The translations under genes and the position numbers were made by a program. A DNA stretch of 15,118 bases from Globomyces pollinis-pini. Taxonomy: Eukaryota > Chytridiomycota > Chytridiomycetes > Rhizophydiales > Globomycetaceae. Positions 1-8,630 of this stretch are shown piece after piece; positions within the stretch are counted from its first letter, which is position 1, and each line of letters opens with the position of its first letter. The DNA is taken from contig MU621469.1 of NCBI GenBank assembly GCA_025399215.1, positions 1-15,118 on the forward strand, given 5' to 3'. The notes below the pieces were generated by a model. It did no database searches, had not been told where the DNA came from, and saw only the letters and a program-made list of their open reading frames with translations.

Positions 1-2
1 GC

Positions 3-181
3 CAATTGAAAGCCTGTTATCCCTTTTATAATATGATTCACATCAAGACCGTAGCAACAGTACGAAATAATCGATGGGGGTTTTGTATGTGAGCCAGAAA
101 CCTATACCAAGGGGTACTGAAATAACTGTCAGCTATGGAAGTCAATATTTTGCACACAGGTCAAACCAGCAAAAAGTATAA
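3..181 (+). pseudogene. SET-domain-like C-terminal fragment, reading frame broken
   Basis: Two short open stretches in different frames together resemble the end of a SET methyltransferase domain. Frame 3 (3-83) ends in VATVRNNRWGF. The frame containing 86-181 reads YVSQKPIPRGTEITVSYG, followed by SQYF. The pattern of a beta strand, then I-x-x-G-x-E-I-T-x-x-Y-G, then YF is what SET domains show after their NHSxxPN element, but I do not see a clean NHS motif upstream. The change of frame falls beside a GGGGGTTTT run near 76-84, so either a real indel or a sequencing error could explain it. No intron of the size used elsewhere here repairs the frame. The rest of the gene would lie left of the window. 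I call this a remnant with low confidence. Confidence 0.35.
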
Positions 182-506
182 TGCAAGTTCTGTTTCTATC
201 AAACGAATTGAGGTGTGTGAATTCTAATTTACAAATGGTGGTCGGTACTTGATAATAAATGATCCATTGGTACCTCCATGTACTTAAAAAGCATTCGCGA
301 TTTCAACCATTGGTTTATTGAAGGACCCACACAATGAGGTTTTCTATTTGTTCTTCTCTGGAGTAGCTCTTCGGATGGATAACCTCTGAGTATGAATGGC
401 CCAAACTTCAGCCCAATGGAGCAAAGGCTGGTTATCTGTGTTACAACTGGCTGAGTAAATTCACTAATTTTCCTTCTTACTGGTCAATCTATTCCGTAAC
501 CCAAGT
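182..506. other. Intergenic stretch upstream of the F-box/LRR gene
   Basis: I see no convincing coding segment, RNA gene or repeat here. It should hold the promoter and 5' leader of the F-box/LRR gene that starts at 507. All three frames carry frequent stops. Confidence 0.5.
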
Positions 507-2405
507 ATGGCTCGCATCCAGGATTTACCCTCCGAAGTTATTCTCAGAACGATCGAATATATGAATTCATCTGAAGCGGTAGAATTATCATCCTGTTGTC
601 AACAGTTTCATTCAATACGACGTTTAATATTTAAACATAAACGAAAGCTGGTTTTGGATAAGAACCTCAGTGATATTTCCAAATTTCTTATTGACAATAT
701 TCAAAGTGTGAAAGTAAAGTCTGCTGTGAATGATGAGAGATTGATTCCAGAACTGAATTTCTTATCAAGCATATCAAACCTGAAAGAACTTGAAATCAAT
801 GGGATGGGTTTCTCAAATCTTCACAGTTTAGCATCTTTTGGCAATATTCAGAAGTTGGATCTTAAAAACAACAATATCGGAGATCTAACTACAATTTCAG
901 AATTAATCCATTTGAAAGAATTGGATTTAACTCAAAATTGGCTTACAGACATTTCTGCATTATCAGCATCAACTCTTATACAAAAGCTAATTCTAACAGA
1001 CAATTCTAGTATCATTGATTTTGCACCGCTATCAAAGCTTACAAATTTGAAATATCTTGAACTGAAAGGAACTAATATCACTGATATTCACTCACTATCT
1101 GATTTATCTCAATTAGTTGAGTTGAAGTTGGCTGGAAATAACATTACAGATATAACAGCACTGTCAAAGTTAAAGAGTTTGAAAAGATTGTATCTTGATG
1201 CCTACACTCTTCAAAATATTAAAGGATTGTCTGATTTATCTGAACTTGTATTCCTTAGCTTGAATGGCATTTCTTTTCGTGATATACAACCATTGTCAAA
1301 GTTGGTTAATCTTCAAGAATTAAATCTGTCTTTTGTTCAAAACTGCGACATTTCATCTTTGTTCACATTGGTAGATGTAGTTAAATTGACGCTCAATGAA
1401 AGCTCTCTTACTGATCTTAGTGCACTAACGTATATGAAGAAATTAAAGGAATTAGAAATTAACGATACCTTGGTATTAGATATCGGTTCTTTATGTATGC
1501 TGATTAGTTTGACAGATTTGCAGTTGAATCGAAATGGTATTTCTGATGTTTCTTTTTTGTCATCATTAGTGAATTTGCAGTCCTTAGAATTGGCAAATAA
1601 CCGCATTTCCGACCTATCACCGCTAAAAGAATTGGTGGAACTTTCATCCTTACGCATTTCTTGTAATTCTATAGTCGACGTGTCTATTCTATCTAATCTA
1701 ACAAAACTACAAACTTTGGAGTTATTTGAAAACTTTATTGGTGATATATCTGGATTTGAAACTTTAATTAATTTAGTGGAACTCGATTTGAAAAAGAACA
1801 TGGTTGTTGATTTATCACCATTATCTGCATTGCCTCACTTGCAAATCTTAAAAGCCGCAGATAATTGTATTAAAGATTGTCAACCAATTGGAAAAGTCAA
1901 ATCTTTGACATCATTGGATTTGGATAGAAATCCGATATCATATATCCAACCAATACAAAACTTGACAAAACTTGAAATTCTAAAATTGAATGAATGTCAA
2001 ATTTTTGATATAACTCCAGTGGCAAAGCTGACAGGATTGAAAGCCTTGTTTCTCGATTCTAACTTGATTTATGATATCACATCTTTATCTAGGTTAACTA
2101 ATCTTAGAAAACTTTCATTGCGAAGAAATCAAATCAGAAATATCAGTGCACTTGAAGATTTAACAAATTTAACACAACTTATGCTGAATTATAATTCCAT
2201 TACTGATATTTCAGTGCTTGTGGATATGACTGAAATGGGTCATTTACAACTGGATCATAATAAGATCAGGGACGTTGAACCATTGGTTGAGCTGACGAAC
2301 CTGTATCATTTGGGATTGGCACAGAATCCAATCCATGATATTGGTGTGTTGGCCGATTTGGATGCGTTTGATAGTATGATGGAACGTTATGAAAAAGATG
2401 TATGA
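507..2405 (+). CDS. F-box protein with about two dozen SDS22-like leucine-rich repeats
   Basis: A single 632-residue open frame with no intron needed. Residues about 5-45 look like an F-box: LPSEVILRTIEYM, then a helix with paired Cys and an RRLIF end. F-boxes bind Skp1 in SCF ubiquitin ligases. From about residue 75 to the end there are roughly 24 repeats of about 22 residues following LxxLxxLxLxxNxIxDIxxL, the spacing typical of SDS22/internalin-type LRRs rather than the longer cysteine-containing repeats of classical FBXL proteins. The repeats would form a curved solenoid that could present a ubiquitination substrate, which is inferred. No signal peptide or membrane segment is seen. The ATG at 507 fits the F-box position. 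A candidate AATAAA lies 61 bp after the stop. The family assignment is solid; the target is unknown. Confidence 0.85.
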   Translation: MARIQDLPSEVILRTIEYMNSSEAVELSSCCQQFHSIRRLIFKHKRKLVLDKNLSDISKFLIDNIQSVKVKSAVNDERLIPELNFLSSISNLKELEINGMGFSNLHSLASFGNIQKLDLKNNNIGDLTTISELIHLKELDLTQNWLTDISALSASTLIQKLILTDNSSIIDFAPLSKLTNLKYLELKGTNITDIHSLSDLSQLVELKLAGNNITDITALSKLKSLKRLYLDAYTLQNIKGLSDLSELVFLSLNGISFRDIQPLSKLVNLQELNLSFVQNCDISSLFTLVDVVKLTLNESSLTDLSALTYMKKLKELEINDTLVLDIGSLCMLISLTDLQLNRNGISDVSFLSSLVNLQSLELANNRISDLSPLKELVELSSLRISCNSIVDVSILSNLTKLQTLELFENFIGDISGFETLINLVELDLKKNMVVDLSPLSALPHLQILKAADNCIKDCQPIGKVKSLTSLDLDRNPISYIQPIQNLTKLEILKLNECQIFDITPVAKLTGLKALFLDSNLIYDITSLSRLTNLRKLSLRRNQIRNISALEDLTNLTQLMLNYNSITDISVLVDMTEMGHLQLDHNKIRDVEPLVELTNLYHLGLAQNPIHDIGVLADLDAFDSMMERYEKDV

Positions 2406-2465
2406 AAGCATGCTCTAATACACGTTCCAATCCTTAATACAAGTGGTTAAAAATATCTGCATCGA

Positions 2466-2471
2466 AATAAA
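2466..2471 (+). terminator. Candidate polyadenylation signal AATAAA for the F-box/LRR gene
   Basis: AATAAA lies about 60 bp after the TGA stop of the F-box/LRR gene and just before the convergent neighbour's end. Its use is inferred from the motif alone. Confidence 0.4.
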
Positions 2472-2494
2472 TACAATTTCATCACAGAAGGTTC

Positions 2495-2500
2495 TTTATT
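2495..2500 (-). terminator. AATAAA overlapping the stop codon of the membrane-protein gene
   Basis: On the minus strand the last codons read CAA TAA AG, so the TAA stop (2498-2496) is part of an AATAAA hexamer. If it is used for polyadenylation, the 3' UTR would be only tens of bases. The hexamer is seen; its use is inferred. Confidence 0.4.
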
Positions 2501-3485
2501 GTAATTTCAATTTGCTTGATCCTACCGTCTGAGAACCCAAACTTTGCGATTCACGGTCTGCAAAGTTAATCAATAAGGCTGCCCCTGGGCCAATTAAAGC
2601 AGAAAGTAAAACAGTTTTGATGAAGCTTATCACACCAGTTTCGACTAATGAGAATAAGAATCCAGACACCAATAGTGAGATTCCATCAACAATTAACAGA
2701 CCATTCTCTGGATCGTTATTTAATAGATTAGTCCAGACATTTAAATCCAAAACAGATTGATCAGTCCATGCTAAGATACACATTCCAATCCAAATTGCAG
2801 CGGAAATTCCGGCAAAAAAGTGGTAGACTTTAACGGCAGTTGATGATCCATGTTTTGCATCCGAAATTACTTTCGAATAACCAATAATTGGGAACAGAAT
2901 CAAAGGTACACAGTTGACTAACGGTATGAATTGAAAAGCTGTGATCAATACTGTTCGATATTCTTTAGGAGAAAATGGAAGAGCAGCAGAAACAACCACC
3001 AAAATCAAGTTTGTAAAAGCTGTAAGTAAAACACTCGAAGAGTTCAAGTAATGTTTTGTTTTATCACTTGAAGGTTTGGCAAGAAAGTAACTGGTCAACC
3101 ATAATAAAGGAAAAGCGGTACTAATAGTAATGATTTGGCCAATAAAAGACACCAATCCACTAAGATAAACAAACCATTTCGCTTCTTTTCTGCATCCTTC
3201 AACACTTGACATTACAGCAAGGGGTAGAAATACAGATGCGATGAATAGATAATTCAAGATCCCTGCAGTACCAGAATTGAATAATAATTTGTCAAAGAAT
3301 GGGTGTATAATGCACAAGAAACTATCTACAGGTCCAATTCCAATTGAGTAATATGAATCCATAACATAAGGATCTGCCGTACACGTTTTTGGTATTGGAT
3401 CATCATGATCCATTAAGGAGAGAATTTTGATGAAGGTTGCGATCGCCCATAAGAAAGAGATCAGAGCGAGTATTGGTCTTGACAT
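2496..3485 (-). CDS. Multi-span integral membrane protein of unknown function
   Basis: A 329-residue intronless frame. It is strongly hydrophobic, with about eight candidate membrane segments: one directly at the N-terminus (PILALISFLWAIATFI), then around residues 75-95, 107-133, 150-172, 181-203, 222-242, 264-288 and 288-308. The tail is short and polar. After the first segment there is a loop with an acidic stretch and a CTADPYVMD motif, then GPVDSFLCIIHPFFDKLL. That last motif and the overall layout remind me of a poorly characterised family of fungal polytopic membrane proteins, but I could not verify this and give no name. Its start codon faces the OMA1-type gene with only 30 bp between the two ATGs, so the pair must share a promoter region. 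No catalytic motif is evident. Confidence 0.7.
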   Translation of the reverse strand: MSRPILALISFLWAIATFIKILSLMDHDDPIPKTCTADPYVMDSYYSIGIGPVDSFLCIIHPFFDKLLFNSGTAGILNYLFIASVFLPLAVMSSVEGCRKEAKWFVYLSGLVSFIGQIITISTAFPLLWLTSYFLAKPSSDKTKHYLNSSSVLLTAFTNLILVVVSAALPFSPKEYRTVLITAFQFIPLVNCVPLILFPIIGYSKVISDAKHGSSTAVKVYHFFAGISAAIWIGMCILAWTDQSVLDLNVWTNLLNNDPENGLLIVDGISLLVSGFLFSLVETGVISFIKTVLLSALIGPGAALLINFADRESQSLGSQTVGSSKLKLQ

Positions 3486-3515
3486 TTTTAAAAATTCAAA
3501 AATTCACAGGAGAAA
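3486..3515. promoter_or_regulatory. 30-bp divergent intergenic region
   Basis: These 30 bases separate the start codons of the minus-strand membrane protein (ATG ending at 3485) and the plus-strand OMA1-type gene (ATG at 3516). They are very AT-rich and contain AAAATTC twice in direct order. The 5' leaders must be extremely short or overlap the opposite gene. Confidence 0.5.
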
Positions 3516-4473
3516 ATGTCATTCAAACACAGGATTCATAGTTCACGGTTGCCAATATCAGCGTTAGCAATTGGGTGGTGTGTTTATCATACGTAAGGAA
3601 TATCGCATGTTGACGTACATAGTAATATTGCATATAATCCATTGTTGAATAGATATCAAATGTACTCTATTTTTATGATTAATGAGTAGTTGTTGGATAC
3701 TTCCTCATCAAGATGTTGCAACTAAATATACCTTTGCTAAGGATGATCCATTGGTGGTCAAAGTAAATAGAATTTCCGATAAACTATACAACACAAATCC
3801 AATACTAAAAGACAGACAATGGTTATACCATGTGTTTTATAAACTCACTCCATATGCTTCCGCATTAACCGGTATGGTTATCTAAATAACCATTTAGATT
3901 CCATTGATCCAGGTGTGGTGCGAGTGTCTTCAGGTGGTGTTGTCACTTTGTCGGATGATTTATTGGCCTTTCAATTGGCCCATGAAGTATACACACATTT
4001 CATTTATATTAGATGGGGTAATCGCGTATGAACCTCACAAATAGGCACATAATAGCTAATCATGGACAGGAAAAAACTGCGTATTGGACCCTTTTACTGG
4101 CAGCAGAATTAGTATCCACATTGTTCAATTGGAGGTATCCGATTTTTAGAAGACTCTTGTTTGTCTATGGGGTTTATGTAGAATGCTATAATCTCATTCT
4201 AGTTTCCCAAAAGCCGTGAAATTGAATTAGAGGCAGATTTGATAGGTATACACTTTATATTTATGAATACCAAGGCAAACGAGTGCTTACAAATGCAGGC
4301 TACAGCTACGAAGAGGTTCCTGAGTATTTCAAAAACATAGACAAAGTACGGTGACTTATTTTAAAATTTAGAGTTTTGGTGCTAGTGTGTTTGATGAATA
4401 TCGAAAAATCTTCAACATCTTTCTACCGACTCATCCGTCGATTAATGATCGAATACAAAACTTTTCAGATTGA
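3516..4473 (+). CDS. OMA1-type M48 metallopeptidase, nine exons including a 5-nt microexon
   Basis: Proposed exons: 3516-3592, 3623-3661, 3690-3871, 3898-3986, 4013-4017, 4045-4171, 4203-4245, 4275-4345 and 4372-4473, giving 244 residues in one frame. Every intron starts GT and ends AG and is 26-31 nt long. The N-terminus is basic, followed by a hydrophobic stretch (ISALAIGWCVY), which fits mitochondrial targeting and an inner-membrane anchor. Next come NPLLNRYQ, DDPLVVKVNRI, LLAFQLAHE, the zinc motif HEMGH (H128, E129, H132) followed by NHGQEK, then SREIELEADLIG, whose ExEAD supplies the third zinc ligand (about E181). The C-terminal THPSINDRI matches the family's THPS..RI element. OMA1 cleaves inner-membrane proteins under stress. 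At 244 residues it is short but complete. Unspliced it looks like a pseudogene. The acceptor of the third intron is uncertain (3897, 3912 or 3933, all in frame). Confidence 0.8.
3872..3897 (+). other. Intron 3 of the OMA1-type gene with three in-frame acceptor choices
   Basis: The donor GTATGG at 3872 can join TTTAG ending at 3897 (26 nt), CCAG at 3912 (41 nt) or TTCAG at 3933 (62 nt). All three keep the frame and differ by 5 or 12 codons just before the strand leading to the zinc helix. I chose 3897 because every other intron in this gene is 26-31 nt. The 41-nt version gives a tighter match to the usual family spacing. Confidence 0.5.
4013..4017 (+). other. 5-nt microexon completing the HExxH zinc motif
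   Basis: The bases ATGGG lie between a 26-nt intron (3987-4012, GTATAC...TTAG) and a 27-nt intron (4018-4044, GTAATC...ATAG). The exon before ends in CAT GAA (His-Glu). The exon after begins G CAC (Gly completion, His). Only with these five bases does the frame continue, and it then reads HEMGH, exactly the M48 zinc motif. Removing a single 58-nt intron (3987-4044) instead would break both the motif and the frame. Confidence 0.75.
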
Positions 4474-4522
4474 TAGAGAAACTAAATATATATTGTACTA
4501 ATACATTCACCAGAAGTTCCAA

Positions 4523-6048
4523 TTATAATGTTTTTGCTAAATGGTATAATAAAGCTACACCAAACCCAGTTCCTCGTTCCTTCTTTGATCCAGGTCCAGC
4601 AATATCGATATGTGCCCAATCGTTTTTGTAATTAGCATCTAAATGAGATTCGACAAAATGTCCAGCACATGAAGATTGCGCGTTCATTCCATCTTTGACA
4701 TTATTTTTCATATCTGCCACCTTGGAATCGAAATTTTCCATTAAAATTTCAGGTGCATAGAGCATTGGGAATACTAAATCACCTGTCACTTTACCTGCAT
4801 CAACTATCATTTTCTCAATCTTTTCGGATTTGGTGAGGAGTCCCTAATAATGAATATTGTTAAACTTACTGCATGCTTCACACCAGTAGTAATCAATTGA
4901 GCACCAGTTAATGTTGCAATATCAATGATCAAGTCTGGCGACAGCTCCTTAGAAGCATATGAAACACCGTCTGCTAAAACTAGTCTACCTTCAGCATCAG
5001 TGTTGCTGATTTCCACTGTCTTTCCAGAGTGCATATACAATATATCATCATTTCTCATCGACTTTGGACCAATTGAATTTTCTGCTAAGCAAAGCAAAGC
5101 ATGAACATTGTTCTGAACTTGATTACGAACTGATACTTCAAATGCGGAGAAAACGGCTGCTGCACCAGCCATATCATGCTTCACTAAGAATTAAGAATCC
5201 ACAGGTTTACTTCCACACATATAATTTGAAGTTTTTAACGAAAGTCCACCAGTATCATACATTATACCTTTTCCCACAAGAGCAATAGTTTTTTTCGCTG
5301 ATTCAGGGGTGTATGACATAACTACTAATGCAGGGGGTTTTGTAGAAGCCTTTCCCACACCATAAATACCACCAAATCCTTCAGAGTGAAGTTTCTCTCC
5401 ACTGATAACTTTGATACTCACAGTATTCGCACCGTACACGTCATTCAGTTTGTTTACTAGACGTTCGGAGTATTGTACCATTTCAGTGGTGTTCAATTCA
5501 GAACATGGTGTGTCAACAAATTCTTGGGTTTGACGAATACCATCAGCCAATACTTGTAATTCTTTCAAATCTACAGTTTCTTTTCCTTGTACATTCAAGT
5601 CGATGTATACATTTCTTAATTGGTTATCGTCTTTCTCTTCTTCAGTTTTGCCAGTGGTTGTTTTCTGATTATAATTTGGCCAATTGCGAACAGCAGCTAG
5701 GGATGCAGCAAACGCTTCATCTTTGTTTTCAAATACCAAATGTACTTGACTATCCCCTTTGGCTGGAACAAGTGAACCAAGATTGTCTTCAATCAAATCA
5801 TTTCGAACTAACCCCAAACATCTAGATACCTTATTTTCAAATTCAGAAATAACATGAAGTTTATCTGATTTCCAAATCGATAACTGTTTTGGTGCCTGTT
5901 TGAGAGTCAAGGGTTTTAAAGTGTTCGAATCAATTGATGGGAATTGATTTGAAGCAACTGCCTTTTGAATGATTCCTTTTGGTCCAAAATACACATACGA
6001 AGATACAGTTGAAGTAGCTTTCCCAAACAAGACTGAGGTTTTGACCAT
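4523..6048 (-). CDS. M17 leucyl aminopeptidase, NPEPL1-type, three exons
   Basis: Exons 6048-5211, 5183-4870 and 4843-4523 join in frame to 490 residues. The introns are 27 nt (5210-5184) and 26 nt (4869-4844). M17 enzymes release N-terminal residues from peptides using two metal ions. All metal and catalytic residues of the family are visible: VGKG (K260), YDTGG (D265), MKHDMAGAAAV (D283, created across the first junction), and NTDAEGRL (D342, E344, R346). The C-terminal VADMKN, NAQSSCAGHF and GTGFGVALL resemble animal NPEPL1 more than bacterial PepA. The N-terminal third is the weakly conserved macro-like domain. No signal peptide is seen, so it is probably cytosolic. The stop is 49 bp from the convergent OMA1-type gene's stop, and the start is divergent from the M13 gene across about 300 bp. 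Confidence 0.9.
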
Positions 6049-6354
6049 TAAAAAAGAAAGAAATCAAACGTCCAATTGGAATTTAAATCAAAGTATCCGC
6101 ATGTTTCTCTTCACATCTGTTATATACTAGACTAGAATATGCAATATGGCGAATTATTCCTTGTACTGTGTGTGTTTCAATACCCACCACCAAAAAAGTT
6201 CCAACTCTACCAAAAAAAGATATGGAATGGACAGATATAAGAGAGTAGATTCCAAAGAATTCAAATCCTAAAGGAATCATGTTGGAGTTTAACAGAATCT
6301 TCCTTGGCCTCATACTTACTTCGATTTAGGGAGTTTGTGTAACTCAATAAAGCA
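6049..6354. promoter_or_regulatory. Shared divergent promoter region between two peptidase genes
   Basis: About 306 bp separate the ATGs of the M17 (minus) and M13 (plus) genes. The stretch is AT-rich with A-runs on the plus strand (near 6190 and 6215). A 76-codon minus-strand frame (6083-6313) has no recognisable similarity and I do not call it. No specific operator is identified. Confidence 0.45.
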
Positions 6355-8524
6355 ATGAAGCATTTGTACGTCCTTCAAGAGCCACAGAAACACATGGCAT
6401 TTATGGATTTAATGAGGAAAGAAACGTTAGTATTGTTTTCACCATTCTTACTTAACATGCCAGAAACTAAAGTACCCATCGATTTAAACACTATGGATTT
6501 TTCCGTATCTCCTGCTGATTCCTTTGATAAGTACTGTAATGGAGGTTGGTATGCTCAAACTCGGATTCCAAATGATTTACCTGATTTAACGGTTTATCGA
6601 GCATTGGGTGAAAAGAGCAAAGAGGATTTGAAGGCCATTTATGATAGCTTATCTGATTGTGCTCCTGGTGAATCACTACTGGCAGATTTATTCCAATCCG
6701 GGTTGGATTTAGAAACCATTGAATCAAATGGAATTTCCCCTATCTTGAATGATTTGGAGGCAGTCGATAGAGTTCAAACGACAGAAGAATTGATTGTTCA
6801 GGTTGCAGAATTGCATAAAGCATCCATTCATGTATTTTGGTAATTAATTGTACCAATAACAATGTAGGGGCCACCAAGTTATGAGTGATTTCCTTGACTC
6901 TACGCGATTATGTTCTTTGATCTTTCAAGATGGTTTGGGGCTACCAACTCGCGAATATTATTTACTAGACAAATATTCAAACACAGTTACGCAATATCTT
7001 GCATACTTGGAGAAGTTACATTCTCTACTTGGACATGACTTGGAAACATCCAAACAATATTCAAGTGAAATTTTTAACCTCGAAAAACAGATTGCTGAAT
7101 ATTCAATTGCTCAAGAAGATGTTGCTGATTTTTCCAAAATAGAAAATGAATTGACCTTGGAAAAGTTGAATGGTGTAGCTCCCAACGTTAATATTCTAAA
7201 ATATTATGAAACTCTTGGAGTAGAGACCACCGGGACTATCATGGCACTAAGACTGGACTATTTTGAAAACATTTCAGCATTATTAGAAAATACTCCTTTG
7301 GATGTTTTGAAAAGATATATGAAATTTCATCTACTAAAGTTTTATTCCCCATATTTGAACAAAGATTATGCTACTCTTCACTTTGATTTCTTCAAAAAAT
7401 CCTTAAATGGAATCGCTGAACAAGCACCCCGTTGGAAAGATGTAGTTAAAACTGTATCTGAATGTTTGGACGATTTGGTTAGTCAAATTTATGTTGAAAA
7501 ACATTTCACACCAGAGGCAAAGCAAGCTGCACAAGATCTGGCACATACTTTAATCAAATCCTTTGAAAATCGAATTCAAAAAGTCGATTGGATGAAGGAG
7601 GAAACCAAATTGAATGCCTATGCAAAGTTGAAAACTTTGCTAATCAAGGTAGGATATCCTGATGAATGGAAGGATTATTCTCCATTAAAATCAAAAATTG
7701 TTCGTAGTCAACCTTATGCTTTAAATGTCAAAGAAGCAAATGTGTTCAAAACTCTATTGGATTTGAAAACCATTAATGGACCAGTAAATAGAAAACGATG
7801 GAATATGGCACCATACGAAGTCAATGCATGTAAGTGATTTAATCAAATTCAATCATATAGACTATAATCCAATGGTAAATGAAATCGTCTTTCCAGCCGC
7901 TATCCTTCAACCTCCATTCTTCTACCCTCCAACCAAAGAACTCCCATTTGGTCAACCAGCATTAAACTATGCCGGAATTGGTAATTTAAATCTCTCCATT
8001 AACACCCAGGCTCTGTCATTGCTCATGAAATAACACATGGGTTTGATCATATGGGTAGAAGGTTCAATGCTGATGGGAATCAAATGGATTGGTGGCAACC
8101 TGAAGATAACGAAAATTTCACACAACGAGCTGAACTGATAATCGAACAATACAACAATTATAGTCTTTATGGACATCACGTTAATGGAAAATTAACTCAG
8201 GGTGAAAATATTGCAGATTTAGGAGGTGTTAATATCGCATTAATGGGTTTCAAGAAATTCTTGGAAAATCATAAAAATGATACGTTACCATCTCATTCTA
8301 AATATAGTCAAATTCAATTGTTTTTTATTGGATTTGCACAAGCGGAACGAACTCTTGATCGTAAAGAGGCTGTGATCAATAGAATCGCTACGGATCCTCA
8401 TTCACCAGGGCAGTTTAGAATTAATGGGCCATTGACAAATATACCTGAATTCTATGAAGCATTTAATGTAAAGGAAGGAAATGGCATGTATACGACTCCA
8501 CTCAAACGTGTTTCTATTTGGTAG
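6355..8524 (+). CDS. M13 (neprilysin/PepO-type) zinc metallopeptidase, four exons
   Basis: Exons 6355-6839, 6868-7829, 7861-7980 and 8010-8524 join in frame to 693 residues. The introns are 28, 31 and 29 nt. M13 enzymes cleave oligopeptides inside a closed two-lobed chamber. Near the N-terminus IDLNTMDFSVSPADSF and YCNGGW are the family's opening signature, and GLGLPTREYYL follows in the large lobe. The substrate-binding NAYYNP (N481, A482, Y483) is completed across intron 2. The zinc motif HEITH (H528, H532) is completed by intron 3 removal, and the third ligand lies in GENIADLGG (E588, with D592). The end is VSIW rather than the common cysteine-containing CxxW, as in bacterial-like members. 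No clear signal peptide or membrane anchor is seen, so a cytosolic enzyme is likely. The ATG at 6457 (MPETKVPIDL) is an alternative start just before the conserved region. Confidence 0.9.
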
Positions 8525-8542
8525 TCATACATAAACTCATTC

Positions 8543-8548
8543 AATAAA
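8543..8548 (+). terminator. Candidate polyadenylation signal AATAAA for the M13 gene
   Basis: AATAAA lies about 20 bp after the TAG stop of the M13 peptidase, in the 101-bp convergent gap before the PFK gene's end. Use is inferred from position. Confidence 0.5.
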
Positions 8549-8624
8549 TAACAAATTAGAACATTAGTGATTGTACTCAAAACTCTAGCGTTTGACATTT
8601 ACTTTTATAAGGGAAAGACACATA

Positions 8625-8630
8625 TTTATT
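8625..8630 (-). terminator. AATAAA overlapping the PFK stop codon
   Basis: On the minus strand the gene ends CAT GAA TAA ATA, so the TAA stop (8628-8626) is inside an AATAAA hexamer, the same arrangement as the membrane-protein gene ending at 2496. The hexamer is seen; its use is inferred. Confidence 0.4.

Noticed and set aside
1337..1801. A 154-codon minus-strand frame inside the F-box/LRR gene
   Set aside because: It is the antisense shadow of the repeats; its composition follows from the LRR codons and it matches nothing.
3705..3740. A further 27-nt in-frame intron (GTTGCAAC...GCTAAG) within exon 3 of the OMA1-type gene
   Set aside because: It has no in-frame stop and its donor GTTGCA is weaker; the family normally has residues in this place, so I kept it as coding.
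3682..4219. Two short separate genes (67 and 63 codons) at 3682 and 4028
   Set aside because: Both are exons of the OMA1-type gene read through their introns; their sequences join into known M48 motifs after splicing.
6083..6313. A 76-codon minus-strand frame upstream of the M17 gene
   Set aside because: No recognisable motif, no need for an extra N-terminal exon in M17, and it fills a promoter-like gap.
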